NCBI GenBank assembly: GCA_003254905.1
Contig: QANU01104974.1
Coordinates: 257,088 to 321,087, forward strand
Reading direction: 5' to 3'
Length of the DNA stretch: 64,000 bases
DNA from: Nissolia schottii
Lineage: Eukaryota > Streptophyta > Magnoliopsida > Fabales > Fabaceae
This document shows, piece after piece, positions 1 through 12,064 of this stretch (its first letter is position 1; the number at the start of each line of letters is the position of its first letter). Below the pieces are notes generated by a model that saw nothing but the letters and a program-made list of their open reading frames with translations, did not search any database and was not told the origin of the DNA. A program made the translations under genes and the position numbers.

Positions 1-631
1 AAAATTTAATTTTTAAATTCATGAAATTATAAGTTATGGATCAAATTAGTCATTTGATTTATTATCATTACTGCATTATCATGTTTTTGTTGATTAGTCA
101 TGTTAAATGAGATTGTGACAACAACTAAGGTTGTAAGAGAATTATGACAAAAACTGATACTGCAAATTAGGTAATAAGAGCATATGAGGTTGCTAGTGAA
201 GTTGTGGTATCAACTGAGATCTAATATCCTAAGGAAACATTTGGTGAGAGGTAATGTGGATAGATTACTGGTAATCTTGCAATTAAATTACTTGGCAATC
301 AATATTGACCTGTTTGATTACACAATATTGCTGGTAATGTGGATTACCCCATGATAGGTGCCTATCTCGACTGCCACTTTTTAAGTAATGTTTTGACTTT
401 TATCCTGACAAAAATATTCTTAACATAAACATCTCTCTCTTCATAAGCCACCACAATCATCGCCACCGCACCACCATCATCACTGCCGCCGCCACCACCA
501 CCACCATCGTTGTTGCCGCCACCACCATCACCATTGTCCCCACTACAACCACCACTACTACCATTACCCATCATTGTCGTCACCACAACCACCACCATTG
601 TCACCTCCACCATTGTTACCGCCACCACTAC
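1..631. repeat. Left half of an old DNA element with a CAC/ACC triplet tract
   Basis: No gene is visible. From about 430 to 626 the strand is an imperfect CAC/CCA/CAT triplet tract, which produces glycine-rich or histidine-rich spurious reading frames. Around 310-360 the motif GGTAATGTGGATTACC occurs; a related motif in reverse complement lies at about 4025-4075, next to the end-like sequence TGCCAAACACCC. The triplet tract resumes at 3584 after the solo LTR. I infer one non-autonomous DNA transposon of about 0.8 kb split by the LTR. Its ends are degenerate and I could not find its own target duplication. Confidence 0.4.
627..631. repeat. Left target-site duplication of the solo LTR
   Basis: ACTAC directly precedes the LTR start TGAAACACCC and matches 3579-3583 exactly. 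Confidence 0.75.
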
Positions 632-1439
632 TGAAACACCCTAGCTAACTGTTTACCCGTACGTAGTAAACAATGCTCACTAGGTTGTTTGCTATCTGAT
701 CGGAATACTTTAGTCCGTAATTATCTTTTGGAAAATAGTGGTTGCTTATAAAATAAGGACCCGTTTTAAACTTTTGCTCGTGTCACATTAATAATAAAAT
801 AGAGCCATGCGGTGGGATAAAACAAATATAACAAAGCGGATGTCATTATCATAAATAGAGCAGGTAATATACATCCACTGGGTCCACCATACAAAGTCAC
901 ATCATCTGTATACATAGTAAATACCATATACATCACGTACACATAAACTGTAATACTGTATACATAGATCAGAGTACATCGCATCAAAATACAAGGACTA
1001 CTGGAATGCTACTCAGTACGTCCTTGACAAAAATCTAAACAGCTATCTCTCTAAGCTCCTCCAATCCTAGCCGCTCATGGCTCAGCGGGCGGCTCATCAG
1101 CATCATCAAAACAAGACTCATCTTCTTCGGTACCTGAAGTCATAAAATAGTGGGGAATGAGAACGGTAGGTTCTCAGTGGAATAACTTAGTTCCTGAGTC
1201 GCGTACCAGATTATGTCGGACTTCAGGCCGCTCAGAGATTTCTAGGTGAACATATATACTAAACAGCCTATCATTTATTATCTGGCCTATCTTAACGGCT
1301 TTATCAGCACTATTATGTGACATGGGAACTACTCTTGCTTACTACGTTCTCGTGCTGATTAGCAATTTGGCATATACAAAACCGTCTCGAGCGTGCTCTT
1401 GACGGTACGGCATAACAGCAGATTATTTATTTAAGTCAC

Positions 1440-1720
1440 ACTGAATAACAGCATAAAATCAGAATACCTTCAGCATCACAGAATCACTCAAGTATGCATC
1501 ACAGAATCATCCACTACAGACATAACAGCGTATACAGACATAACAGAGTATACAGACATAACAGGGTTTAGCAGAATACATGCAGCAGAATCATCAGCAT
1601 AACACGTTTAACAGAATACAGCAGAATAACAGAATAAAGCAGCATGACAGAATATAACGGCATAGCAGCATATAACAGCGTAACAGAATACAACAGCATA
1701 ACAGAATGGGTGTTATTCCC
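1440..1720. repeat. Short-period tandem repeats inside the solo LTR
   Basis: Imperfect repeats of the type AACAGAATA and CAGCATAACAG recur with a 12-20 base period. They have no coding potential; the reading frames here are spurious. Confidence 0.6.
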
Positions 1721-2029
1721 ACCATAGTAATGTCCTCTGTGACACTAGTATGACGGAATAACCTCACACCTCCAGTGTAGGCCGACACTGTCCTGACCTC
1801 ACTGCGGTGGGCTTCCACCTGCCGGGTGCCCCCTCGGGACCCCTCGACAGTGGGCTGGGATGGTACCTCCCCACCTAAGCTTGCCCCCTTTCGACAATGC
1901 ATAGGCGTGGTACCCGCACACCTCCAGGTATGCCATCTCGACACCACCTGTGGCGGGCTTCCACATTCAGGATGCCTAGACCTCCTGAAGTGGGATCATA
2001 GCGGCTCACGTGATCACGGTCATTCAACA

Positions 2030-2135
2030 TAGGCATATAGCCTTTTTCAGCATGTGGCATATAGCCATTATTCAGCATGTGGCATATAGCCCTTATTCAG
2101 CAGCATTGGGCATTGGCCCTTATTCAGCAGCATTA
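2030..2135. repeat. Tandem repeat around the motif CATATAGCC, in the solo LTR
   Basis: About four imperfect units of 22-28 bases share GGCATATAGCC followed by an ATTCAGCA motif. They lie inside the LTR. Confidence 0.6.
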
Positions 2136-2454
2136 ATGGTACCTGCAGCATGGCATACTAGTTTTCCTATGGTTCATTTCAGCATAATTACTTATCTCAG
2201 AGTTTCTTATCATGTCTTTAACTATGTATATCACAGATGCATGTAAGCTATCAAGATCCTCACAGAGTTTATTGCAGAAGCATGTTTAACATGTTTATTT
2301 CACTTACAGCATATCAATCAGAGCAATAGCATGGAATACTAGAATTTGTATTTTAGGAAGGTTCCATAAACTCTTCTAATCTTAGATCATTACAGCAGAA
2401 TTACAGTTTCATTCAACGGCTAACGCTGCGACATTTAAATCAGGAAAAACGCAG

Positions 2455-2545
2455 GGAGCCGCTTAGCGCGCCGCTCAGCGGGCCGCTCAGCGCTCCGCTC
2501 AGCGTGCCGCTTAGCGCTGCGCCTAGCGCTGCGCTTAGCGCGCTC
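2455..2545. repeat. GC-rich GCCGCTCAGCG tandem repeat, in the solo LTR
   Basis: A run of units of about 11-12 bases built on CGCT(C/T)AGCG. It stands out in base composition from the AT-rich surroundings. A related copy, GCTCAGCGGGCGGCTC, occurs at about 1080. Confidence 0.65.
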
Positions 2546-3578
2546 TGTCGAGCTGCAGACCTGTTTCATTGATTTTCCTCTCTTTTCTTCCTCTTTTTAC
2601 ATAAAAGCAACGTGAGATCTTCACACATATGCAGCACATAAAATTCCCTCTAATCCATATCATAAAACTCTTCAAAATCATTTTCTAAGCCTATCATAAT
2701 TTCCAACCTCATTAAACAAACATACACATGCATTCAAACATAATCACATACATACACATAAACTCATCTAACCATAAAAAGGGATTAGGAAACTAAAGTT
2801 ACCCACTTTTGCTAACTTCTTGATAACTAGAGAAAGGTGAATTCAAGCCTTGCTTGCTTGCTTGGCTTTCTTGACCTAGAAATGGAAACATGAACATAAT
2901 TAGGCCAAACATAGGTTATGGAAGATTAGGGTTTAGAACTTGTGAGCTTGGCTTCTTCTTGAAGAGAATTTTCTAACCTTGATACTAGCTTGCTTTCTAG
3001 ATTAATTTGAGAGTGAATTAGGATGATGAGAACAAGAGATGATGATGGAGCTTAGGGCTTTGGATGGCTTTAGGGTTTTGGAATTTCCTTGGAAGAAGAA
3101 AGGAAATGGATTTGGTCTCTTGTGTGTGTGTGTGGCTTCGTGAGAAAGAGGGCTGCCCGAGGGTTTTTAATCCCTTGGCCCTAGAGTCTTCTTATGTTTC
3201 CCTGTGTGGTTTTGTTCGTTTTCGTTCATTAACTATTTACGTCCGAACGTCCTAAAAATATTTCGGACATACCGTTGTGACCTATAAATTTTCCTTATTC
3301 CTATTTACATTTTTCTTGAAATATTCTCACATTATTTTCATATTAGTGTATTTTACAGACTCCTTTGAGTCACCCTTAAGTTCTAAAAATAGCCTAATAC
3401 TAACCCAAACGTCTCCAAACGTCACGAGATCGCAAAATTATTATTTTTACCTAATACGATAGACATTAAATAAATTATGTGAATTTTATTCAATTGTTAT
3501 CTCATCTTTTCCTTATTAACATGTTCTTAATTATTTACTGGGCGGAATTTTAGCGAAGGAAAAACTTGGGTTGTTACA

Positions 3579-3583
3579 ACTAC
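3579..3583. repeat. Right target-site duplication of the solo LTR
   Basis: ACTAC directly follows the LTR end GGGTTGTTACA and matches 627-631. Removing the LTR and one copy joins the two halves of the triplet tract. Confidence 0.75.
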
Positions 3584-4080
3584 CATAATCATCGCCACTG
3601 TCATCATATTCATCCCTGACACCTCTACCATAACTCACCTCTACTACCATGATCATTGTCATTGCCACCACAATCCCTTATTTCCATCACTACAATCGCT
3701 GCCGCTGCCACCACCACTACCACTATTACCATACCCATCACCGCCATTGTTGTTGTCACCTTTACCACCACCGTCACCGCAATACACCAACCAATTATTA
3801 TTATTTTTATTGTTATTATGCTAATTTTTTATTCATTTAATTTATTATTATTATTATTATTATTTTATTACTTAGAAGGTATTATGGTAAATTACATTTA
3901 TTACATGGCAATCCTTTTGATGTATCAAACTTGGTAATGTAAATTGTCGGTTACATTACATGTGCATACCAAACACTGCAATGTAACATTATCAGTAATT
4001 TAAAATGTAGTAATCTCTCTAACAGGTAATCCAAATTACCAGTAATCTTGATAGGCAATGTGCCAAACACCCTTTAAATG
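3584..4080. repeat. Right half of the old triplet-rich DNA element
   Basis: Continues the CAC/CAT triplet tract interrupted by the solo LTR, then a (TTA)n stretch near 3840-3870. It ends in sequence rich in GGTAAT/ATTACC inverted motifs with the end-like TGCCAAACACCC near 4062-4073. No gene is visible. Confidence 0.4.
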
Positions 4081-5795
4081 TTGTCACAACCACATTTTCA
4101 ACCTCATATGGTACTCCAATCTCATTTGCAACCTAGTTCTTTTTACACTCTTATTTAATATGACAAAGTAAAAAAAATATAAATATAATAATGAATTGAA
4201 GGACTAACTTAAATTATGAGTATTTTAGAGATCAAAAAATTAATTTTTAAATTTTATAAACTAAATGACTTACCCTCACACTTTCAAAGAACAAAACAAA
4301 CATTATATTTCTATACTTATGTGGCTAAATAGAAACTTCTTCCTTTATGTTCATGTAACTTTATCTCATAACCTAAATTCTATGCATCTATCACTGATTG
4401 TAATCTACAGCTTATAATTTGAGGAATTTCTTTGCAATAGTTAAAGAATACATTGAATTGAATTGAATATTATAGAACATTTTCAATTTGTGTCAACAGC
4501 ACTACGTGTCATTTCATGAATCTCCCAGGTGTCCTTTTGTTTACCAAAATCTGCAGCACGACCAATTTGACACTCAATCTGCTGCAACATTTTCAACGGT
4601 CTCTTCTTCATTCTCCTTTTACGCGTCGATGTATTAGTGGGTGAGTGTGCTACAATGGCGAAAAGGCACACAGGAATCCATGCACTGTTCTTCCTTAATT
4701 TCTGCGTCAAAATCTAACTTCTATGAAATCAAACATTTTGGGCCTTTGAACCGATGAAATTGGTCATGGTTAGTCTTTTGGGACCCACGTTTCTCCTAAC
4801 TAGGCCACGCATGAATGCCACGGGGTAAAATATGTAAGCATACACAGAGAACATCAAAGGGCAACGCGGTGTCACATTGTGGACCAGATTCATCAACCCT
4901 TTATTTTAAGATTAGAAAAAAATTAAATTAAAAGAATGAAAATAAATGACCTATACAAATTTATTAATTTAACTAACAAATGCTCATTAGACAATTGTTA
5001 AAAAATTTAAAATAGTATAATTTTATTACAAAAATAAAATTGATAAATCTTAAATGCAATAAGAAGTATTAATGTTCACAAAATATTTTACTTTGAGTTG
5101 CTTGATAAGTATCTAGTGAATTTGTTAGAAAAAATCCAAATTTATTTATAAGAACTTCAAATATATTTAATTAAGTGTAAATTTTGCCTATCCAAGTTAT
5201 GATTTATTTTAATCATTTCAATTAGAAAATTTTGTATCCATGCGCAGTGCAAAAGAAAAAGAAACTATATCCCTCACCTTTTATTTTATTTTATTTTTTA
5301 ATTTCGAAGTCCGTGCAGCTTCAAGGTTTCGATAAGTCCATCCATGCAAGTGCAATGCAAGGTTACAAGAGAAGTCTTTTCTATGTCACCCTCCCCCACG
5401 GATATCACAGAAACAACGCGCACAAATGAAACTTTTGCTTTTGTTCTTATTTAATTTCTCAAATAAAAAAATCCATTAAAAAAATGTCCAATTGTTTTTT
5501 ATTAGGACACTTTCAATTATAAATTAGTTAACCCAAAGACACTACGTACTACTCGTGGTTAGATTAATTTTTAATTTAATTTCACCTAAATTTGATCTTG
5601 CTATAGCAATGATTTCATGATGAGAATAAAGTATGTTTAAAAGTTTATAACTTTATATTAAAGGTCATCTGTACTTCTATATGGATATACTTCTTACTAT
5701 ATATCAGCGGTAGGAAAGATGAAAAAAATAATTAAAAATTTTATTTATTTAGTAAAAGTTGCATAAGAATAGAATAAGAGTTGGACAATAAGGTA
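4081..5795. other. AT-rich intergenic stretch, nothing recognised
   Basis: Short open frames only, the longest about 75 codons, with no recognisable protein. I see no RNA gene or clear element. Confidence 0.6.
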
Positions 5796-6089
5796 CTCCC
5801 TCCGATTCATTTTAAGTGTTATTTTGATCAATTACATGAATATTAAGAAATCTAAAATAAAAAATGATTTACAAAGTAAGTTTATTAAAATGCCCTTATT
5901 TAATTTAGTTAAAGTATTTCATAGTTAAGAGCCAGACAGAGATAGTATTAAAAGTTACTATTTTTAAGAATAATAAATTAATAATACAATTGTAAACATG
6001 ACAATTAATTTTATCTTAAAAAGTGAGAGTGACAGTTAATTTGGACAAATTTTTTGACTAAAGTGACAGTTAAAATGGATCGGTATGAG
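5796..6089. mobile_element. Stowaway-like (Tc1/mariner) MITE
   Basis: A 294-bp element flanked by TA on both sides (5794-5795 and 6090-6091). The left end reads CTCCCTCCGATTCATTTTAA. The reverse complement of the right end reads CTCATACCGATCCATTTTAA and then continues to pair with the left arm for about another 15 bases. CTCCCTCCG terminal repeats with a TA duplication are the signature of this MITE class. It has no coding capacity. Confidence 0.8.
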
Positions 6090-6091
6090 TA

Positions 6092-7369
6092 ATTATTTTG
6101 TGAAATTCATTTTATAATATCTATACATTTTATCTACACATTATATAAAAAGGATTAAGGGAAAAAATGCTTTTTGGTGCCAACTTATAATGTCATTTTT
6201 ATCCTTGATTATATTTAATTTTAAGATAATTTATGGACAGAAAGGTAAAGTCAAGTTAGATTGGTGGTTACGTAGCTACTCAATTTCTTAACTTCTCAGT
6301 AACTCCTATTTACATCTCTCTTTTATCATTTACTCGACTACACTTCTCGCCATTAAACTCTTTTTGTTTCTCACCTTCATTCAATTTGTCTCATTTACAA
6401 ACATTTTTTTTCTCACTGCACACTCTTACAAAAAGCATTCTTCTCTTCTCTCTTTTTTTTTTTTACTACTATCCACATTTAATAATCAAAATTAATTTAA
6501 TAACAAGGTTATCAAACTCAAGAGTTTTCTAATTTTATTAAGAGTTTACTTAAACTCGGGTGATTTTACTAATAAAAATATTAACTCGTTTTGTATAATA
6601 AAATCATAAACTTGTAAGAGTTTATGAATTAACTTAAGAATTTCATGCCTGTCAAGGCCCTCTAATTGTATAAATAAAGAAGGTTCTTTTGATAACTAAC
6701 TTTTAATCTCTACTAACTTTGTTGAAATCTATTTTCAAGTCCATTGATTAAGTTTCAAGTGTATTATTATATTGTTTATAGAGATTATTTTCTATCCACT
6801 ATTTATAGAGATTAATTTTTATCCACTTACAGTATAGAAGAGTTTTACATTGTCATCCAATTATTTGCTGCAACATAAGAAAAAGTGGTTGACTCTTATC
6901 TCCATTACTTCAACAGTCATCCAAATAACTATACATGATTAGATGATAATGTAAAACTGTTTACATTATCAACGCATAAAAATTAATCTCTTATTTATAA
7001 TATAATATTTTGTCCACTTAACCTACTAATCCATCACGACGGGTTATTTACACACACCATTTCCAATACTTTCTCTTTTATAACTACCTCACTCGCATAC
7101 ATTATCACCATTATGTAAGTATCCCATTAAGTTTTACAAAAGAAAGGATTTAGCTAATTAACAAGTGCCCTAAGTGAAATGATTTGAGATATTCAATACT
7201 TTTATTGTATTAAAGGCTTAGAAAATTTATTTTTCATTTAAATATTACAACTTTAGACTCTTGATAAGCACCTTTACAACACTTGCTAAAAGTGACTTTA
7301 GGGCCCTTGCTAAAAAAATCCTAAAAGAAATAGTGTACTTTTATAAAAAGAATAGAAGTTTTAATAAAA
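6092..7369. other. Intergenic stretch between MITE and copia element
   Basis: No gene is seen. It contains a short copy of the hAT-like repeat at about 6505-6645, listed separately; the rest is AT-rich and unassigned. Confidence 0.5.
6505..6645. repeat. Short relative of the hAT-like element at 47.5-48.0 kb
   Basis: It shares AAGGTTATCAAACTCAAGAG at its left edge and the internal pattern TTAACTCGTTTTG...AAAATCATAAAC with the 559-bp element at 47459-48017. I could not find a target duplication, so the edges are approximate. Confidence 0.45.
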
Positions 7370-7374
7370 CACTT
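7370..7374. repeat. Left target-site duplication of the copia element
   Basis: CACTT, identical to 12060-12064 and directly adjoining the LTR. Confidence 0.85.
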
Positions 7375-7560
7375 TAATAGAATAACAGAATTGGTAAACT
7401 GGAGAATTGTTTCTCTGGTTTATTATGGCACAATGTGCTGCTATATATATGTGTACACTGGAGAAGCTTGCTATGCAAGCAACCATAATAACTAACTTAG
7501 TAAGGCAATAAAACAAACTTACAGTTGTTATAATTGCCTATATCTATCCTGCATCTAATA
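7375..7560 (-). repeat. 3' LTR of the copia element
   Basis: 186 bp, paired with 11874-12059. It contains TATATATATG (TATA-like), on both strands a near-palindrome. On the element strand the 5' LTR begins TGTTAG and ends CTGTTA, so the termini are TG...TA rather than the usual TG...CA; this copy begins TATTAG. Confidence 0.9.
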
Positions 7561-7569
7561 CCCCCCCGC
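7561..7569 (-). other. Polypurine tract of the copia element
   Basis: On the minus strand GCGGGGGGG directly precedes the 3' LTR. This is the expected place and composition for the plus-strand priming tract. Confidence 0.75.
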
Positions 7570-10500
7570 AATCATGGCCATTCGAAACTCTTGCAAATAT
7601 GTTGTGGAGGCCAAGATTGGAAACAATGTCACGAAAAGGTGAAGGCCCGAGGGGCTTGGTGAAGGCATCAGCCAGCTGTAGATGCGATGCTATGGGGAGC
7701 AGCTGTATTAGGCCCTATTGGATCTTTTCCCGAACAAAATGGCAATCGATCTCGATATGCTTGGTTCATTCATGGAAGGCCGGATTGTGAGCTAATTGAA
7801 GGGCAGGCTGGTTGTCACAGTACACAGAAGCTGGGGCTGTTGGTGGTAGACCCAATTCAGTTAATAGAAATGAGATCCACTGAATGTCACAGGATGCCAC
7901 GCAAGAGCCCTGTACTCAGCTTCGCAAGAGGACCGGGAAACAATATGTTGCTTCTTAGATTTCCAGCTAATGAGTGACTGGCCAAGGAAAATGCAGAATC
8001 CTGATGTTGACCGACGTGTATCAGGGCATCCAGCCTAGTCGGCATCAGTGTAGACCTGAAGTTGAACAGAAGAACTGCTCGGGAAAAAGAGGCCAAGGCC
8101 CAGGGCAGTCTTTAGGTAGTGCAGAATGCGAATGGCAGCTTGATGATGCACAGTGGTAGGAGCGGACATAAATTGGGCGAGCTGATTCACAACAAAGGAT
8201 ATGTCAGGTCTCATGGTAGTAAGATAGATCATGCGTCCTATAAGTCGCCTATAAGGTGCAACATCTGATAGTGGCTCACCTGCCTCTTTGGAGAGTCGCT
8301 GAGAGTTGTCCATGGGAGTTACAGCTGGTTTGCAGGCAACTAAGGAAGCATCTTGGAGAATTTCCAAGGCATATTTCCTTTGGCATAGGGAAATTCCTGA
8401 GGAGTTGCAGGCAATTTGCAGGCCAAGGAAATATTTGGCCTCACCAAGATCTTTGATCTTGAAAGCAGAATCTAAGAATGCCTTCATGTCCTGTATGGCC
8501 GATAAACTGTTGTTGGCGAGTAAGATGTCATCTACATAAACCAAGAAGGCAGTGAATGAGGAGGCAGTGGATTTGATAAACAGGGAATGATCAGAATTGG
8601 ATTGAGCATAGCCATAAGAGATGAGGGCAGTGGACAGTTTAGAAAACCACTGGCGGCTAGCTTGTTTAAGGCCATACAGGGACTTTTGTAGCAAGCATGC
8701 CTTGTTAGGACTAGTGGAAGGGAAGCCTTATGGCAACTGCATATACACCTCCTCATGAAGGTCACCATGCAGAAATGCATTGTTGACATCCAACGGGTGA
8801 AGGTGCCACTTCATGACAGATGTTAGGGCCAAGAGCAACCGAACTGTGGTCATTTTGGCAACCGGGCTAAAAGTGTCTATGTAATCTATTCCATGGGTTT
8901 GGTTGTACCCCTTGGCAACCAGCCTTCCTTTATACCTCTCTATGCTCCCATCAGCTTTTAGTTTCACCTTGTATACCCATTTACATCCTATGGGAATTTT
9001 GTCTGCAAGAAGATCTACCAACTTCCATGTGTGATTTTGCTCTAGTGCTGCTATTTCAGCAGCCATGGCTTCTCTCCAACAAGCATGCTTGACTGCTTGA
9101 TTATAGGTTGTTTGTTCAGAAATGGCTGAGACGATAAGGGCATATCTTTTGTAGGATGGGGAAAGTGTGTCATAGGTGAGGACAGAGTGGAGGGGATAGG
9201 CAGTAGTAAGAGGATCATGGTTTGTGGGTAAGTGTAGCAAGTTACAATGATAGGCTTGCAGGTATTGAGGTGCTGATCTGGTTCTAGAGGATCTTCTAGG
9301 TTCAGAGGCTCGAGCAATATTGGGTTCAGTGACCTGGGGGACAAGGTTATGGGGTTCAGGTTGAGGGTGTGGAGGATCAGTGGCATGGGCTTGGGGAATG
9401 GAGGGTGGTAGTGTGTCAGCAAGAGCAAGCTCAGGTAAATTTGGTAAAACAAACTCAGCAGCATCTGGTGTGGCAGGAGAGTATGGAAAGAAACTTTCGT
9501 AGAAGTAAACATTGCGACTCATAAAGATTTCCCTGCTCTTGATGTCATACATGGTAAAACCCTTCACACCAGGTCTGTAGCCCAGGAAAATACACTGCCG
9601 AGCCCTTGGATCAAGTTTGCTTCTATTTATGTGCAAAGAGTTAGCATAGGCAAGGCATCCAAACACCCTCAGGAATGTCAGATCAGGTGCCTTGTTGAAC
9701 AACCTGAAATAAGGAGACTGATTGTGTAGTCCTGTAGAGGAAGTCCTGTTAATGAGGAATGCAGCCTGCTGAACTGCAAAAGGCCAGAAAGAGGAAGGGA
9801 GAGTAGCTTGAAACAGCAAGGCTCGAGTAAAATTGAGGAGATGCTGAAGCTTTCTCTCAACAACAGCATTTTGTTGAGGTGTTTCAACACATGAGAGCTG
9901 ATGTAGTATGCCCTTATCAGAAAAGAAACTCTTCAAGGATCACTTCTAACCTTCTTGACTAGTCTACCAAACTGAGATTCAATCATGATGATAAAGCCTT
10001 CAAAGCTGAGGCAGCTTCTGATTTATTTCTCAACAGGTATAACCAAACAAATCTGCTATGGTCATCAACCACAGTGAGAAAGTATTTGTGGCCTTGTAAT
10101 GATAGTGTGGGGAGTGGCCCAAATATATCTACATGCACTAAATTAAATATGGCAGAGGAATAGGAAAAGCTCAGGTTATAAGGTAAAGCTTTCTGCTTAG
10201 CTACGTGGCAGACATCACAGACAGAATACATAACATTAGCAGGGATGTATTCAAATTGTTTATGCATTATTTGTAACTTGTCTTTAGGTACATGACCAAG
10301 GCGAAAATGCCACAAATCAAACATTGAATTATGAACAAAGTTTACAGTATGAGAAAGACTATTAGACAAGGTACATGTAATAGGTTCTTTCAACAAGTAA
10401 AGGCCATGCTCCACATTAGCAAGTCCAATCTCCTCCGAGCTGTGGCAATCCTAGATTGCACAAGAGTCAAAACACACCCTAAGTATGCAATCATTATCAA

Positions 10501-11795
10501 GGCAGAACTTGTTGATGGCTATCAAATTAAATTCAAAAGCAGGTATGTAGAGAGCATTAGTTAAACATAGCCTGTTATTGAAGATGATAGTGTCAGCAAT
10601 AGTTGAAACTAAAGATTGTCCATTAGGGAGTGAGATGGTGATAGGAGGGTCAAGAGTTCTATATGAACTATAGTATGCCATAAAGCAACAAATGTGATCG
10701 GTTGCCCCAGAGTCCAATATCCAAGGAACAAAAGAAGAACTACCTGAAGAAGTAGCATTGTTGGCAAGATTAAGTTGTGTTGATCCTGGCTTTTGAATTA
10801 GTGCTAGTAGACTCTGGTATTGATCTGCTGTGAAGCCAAACTGAACAGACTTTGCACCAAAATTATCAGCAGTAGCACCAGAAGATTCAATGGTAACAGC
10901 ATTGGCTCGCTTATTGTTCTTGAACTTGTAGCCTGTAAGGTAACCATGTTTCTTATAGCACTCGTCAATGGTATGCCCCCGGAAACTACAAAAAGAGCAC
11001 TTCTTTCCTTTGGAAGTGGCCAGTGTTTTCTCAGCATTAGGCTGAGAAGTATTGTGTGAAAAATTCAGCATGAGTTTGGCTTCAGTTGTGCAAGAAAGCT
11101 GTCCCTCATGTTGGATAACGAGTGAAAAGATGCGATTGAGTAGGGGTAGTGGATCCATGAGAAGAATTTGGGATCTCACAGTGTGATAGGAATCGTTTAA
11201 TCCCTTTAAAAAATGAATAACTTGGTCTGCATCTCTCTGTAACTTCAGTGCAGAAACCGCACCTCAAGAACATGGAATCGCACAAGAACACGATGGCAAG
11301 GGGCAGAACACATCAAGTTCATCCCATAAGGTCTTCAATTCAGTGAAAAACTTAGTCACAGAAAGTTCACCTTGGCAAAGAGCAGCAACCTCTTCCTGTA
11401 GATCGGCAATTCTGAAAAGGTCTCCCTGGGAAAATTGATCTTTCAATTCTTGCCAGACATCGCTTGCCTTGTCCAACTAAAGTATGCTTTGGGCAATAGA
11501 GGGATCTATGGCACAAATCAGCCAAGAAAGTACCATATGGTTTGCAGTGCTCCCAATTCGTGAAGAGAGAAGAATGCTTGGCAGGAGCATCAATGGTGCC
11601 ATCAACAAAGGCAAGTTTGTTCTTGGAGAGTAAAGCCATTCTCATGGCACGTGTCCAACTATGATAGTTGCGACCGGTAAGAGGAGAAAAAACGAGTAAA
11701 AGAGAGGGATTCTCGTTGGGATGGAGGTAGAAAGGAGATAGCGGATCCAGCGCAGGATCTTGAGAGGGAGGTGGAGTTGAGCCAGAGTAATCCAT
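7570..11795 (-). pseudogene. Broken copia gag-pol polyprotein
   Basis: The Gag start is at 11795 (MDYSGSTPPPSQ, then a conserved PLTGRNYHSW stretch). A zinc knuckle of the form CX2CX4HX4C follows (CSFCSFRGHTIDEC, about 10971-11010) and then the protease motif WILDSGATDH near 10710. The pre-integrase HX...CX2C region and integrase core (VDIFGPL, VVDDHSRF) lie in 9983-10414, and the integrase C-terminal part plus RT N-terminus (DVNNAFLHGD) in 8728-9936. The RT active site YVDDI and the start of RNase H (VYTDAD) lie in 8035-8694. It is disrupted by a gag frameshift near 11480-11560, in-frame stops at 11264, 10451, 8728 and 8035, a frameshift near 9940-9985, another near 7900, and further stops near 7766 and 7733. 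Most stops look like C-to-T changes, typical of silenced, methylated copies. Confidence 0.9.
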
Positions 11796-11860
11796 GGCTG
11801 CATGGAGGAAATTGCAGGGGAAAGGAAGTGCAGAGAGAAAGAAGGTGCGAAAGCAAAAGT

Positions 11861-11873
11861 CTCGATGATACCA
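11861..11873 (-). other. Primer binding site of the copia element
   Basis: On the minus strand TGGTATCATCGAG directly follows the 5' LTR. TGGTATCA matches the complement of the 3' end of initiator methionine tRNA, the usual primer for plant copia elements. Confidence 0.8.
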
Positions 11874-12059
11874 TAACAGAATAACAGAATTGGTAAACTG
11901 GAGAATTGTTTCTCTGGTTTATTATGGCACAATGTGCTGCTATATATATGTGTACATTGGAGAAGCTTGCTATGCAAGCAACCATAGTAACTAACTTAGT
12001 AAGGCAATAAAACAAACTTACAGCTGTTATAACTGCCCATATCTATCCTACATCTAACA
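11874..12059 (-). repeat. 5' LTR of the copia element
   Basis: 186 bp, differing from 7375-7560 by eight substitutions, mostly transitions. As the upstream LTR it would carry the promoter for the element's minus-strand transcript. Confidence 0.9.
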
Positions 12060-12064
12060 CACTT
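12060..12064. repeat. Right target-site duplication of the copia element
   Basis: CACTT, identical to 7370-7374. Confidence 0.85.

Larger units (their letters stand above)
632..3578 (-). mobile_element. Solo LTR of a Gypsy-type retrotransposon
   Basis: The segment is bounded by an exact 5-bp direct repeat, ACTAC, at 627-631 and 3579-3583. Read on the minus strand it begins TGTAACAACCC and ends GGGTGTTTCA, the TG...CA ends expected of an LTR; a TGTAACRACCC start is common in long-LTR plant Gypsy elements of the Tekay/Del type. At 2947 bp it fits that class. No gag or pol is found, so recombination between two LTRs probably removed the interior. It contains internal repeats (1440-1720, 2030-2135, 2460-2545). 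The family assignment rests on the terminal sequence and length only. Confidence 0.75.
7375..12059 (-). mobile_element. Full-length but inactive Ty1/copia LTR retrotransposon
   Basis: A 4685-bp element on the minus strand, flanked by an exact 5-bp duplication CACTT (7370-7374 and 12060-12064). It has two 186-bp LTRs, a tRNA-iMet-type primer binding site inside the 5' LTR, a G-rich polypurine tract before the 3' LTR, and gag-protease-integrase-RT-RNaseH in that order, which is the copia order. The LTRs differ at eight of 186 positions by eye (about 4%), pointing to an insertion on the order of a million or a few million years old, depending on the rate used. Several stops and frameshifts kill the polyprotein. 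Confidence 0.95.

Noticed and set aside
362-628. A glycine- and valine-rich 88-codon protein on the minus strand
   Set aside because: It is the reverse reading of a CAC/CCA triplet tract within transposon sequence.
1594-2246. Several overlapping open frames of 67-117 codons
   Set aside because: They lie in repeats inside the solo LTR and match no protein I know.
4483-4710. A basic 75-codon minus-strand open frame
   Set aside because: No recognisable motif, no splice or promoter support.
9051-9512. A 153-codon open frame on the minus strand
   Set aside because: It overlaps the copia integrase/RT frame in another reading frame; the real coding thread is the 8728-9936 frame.
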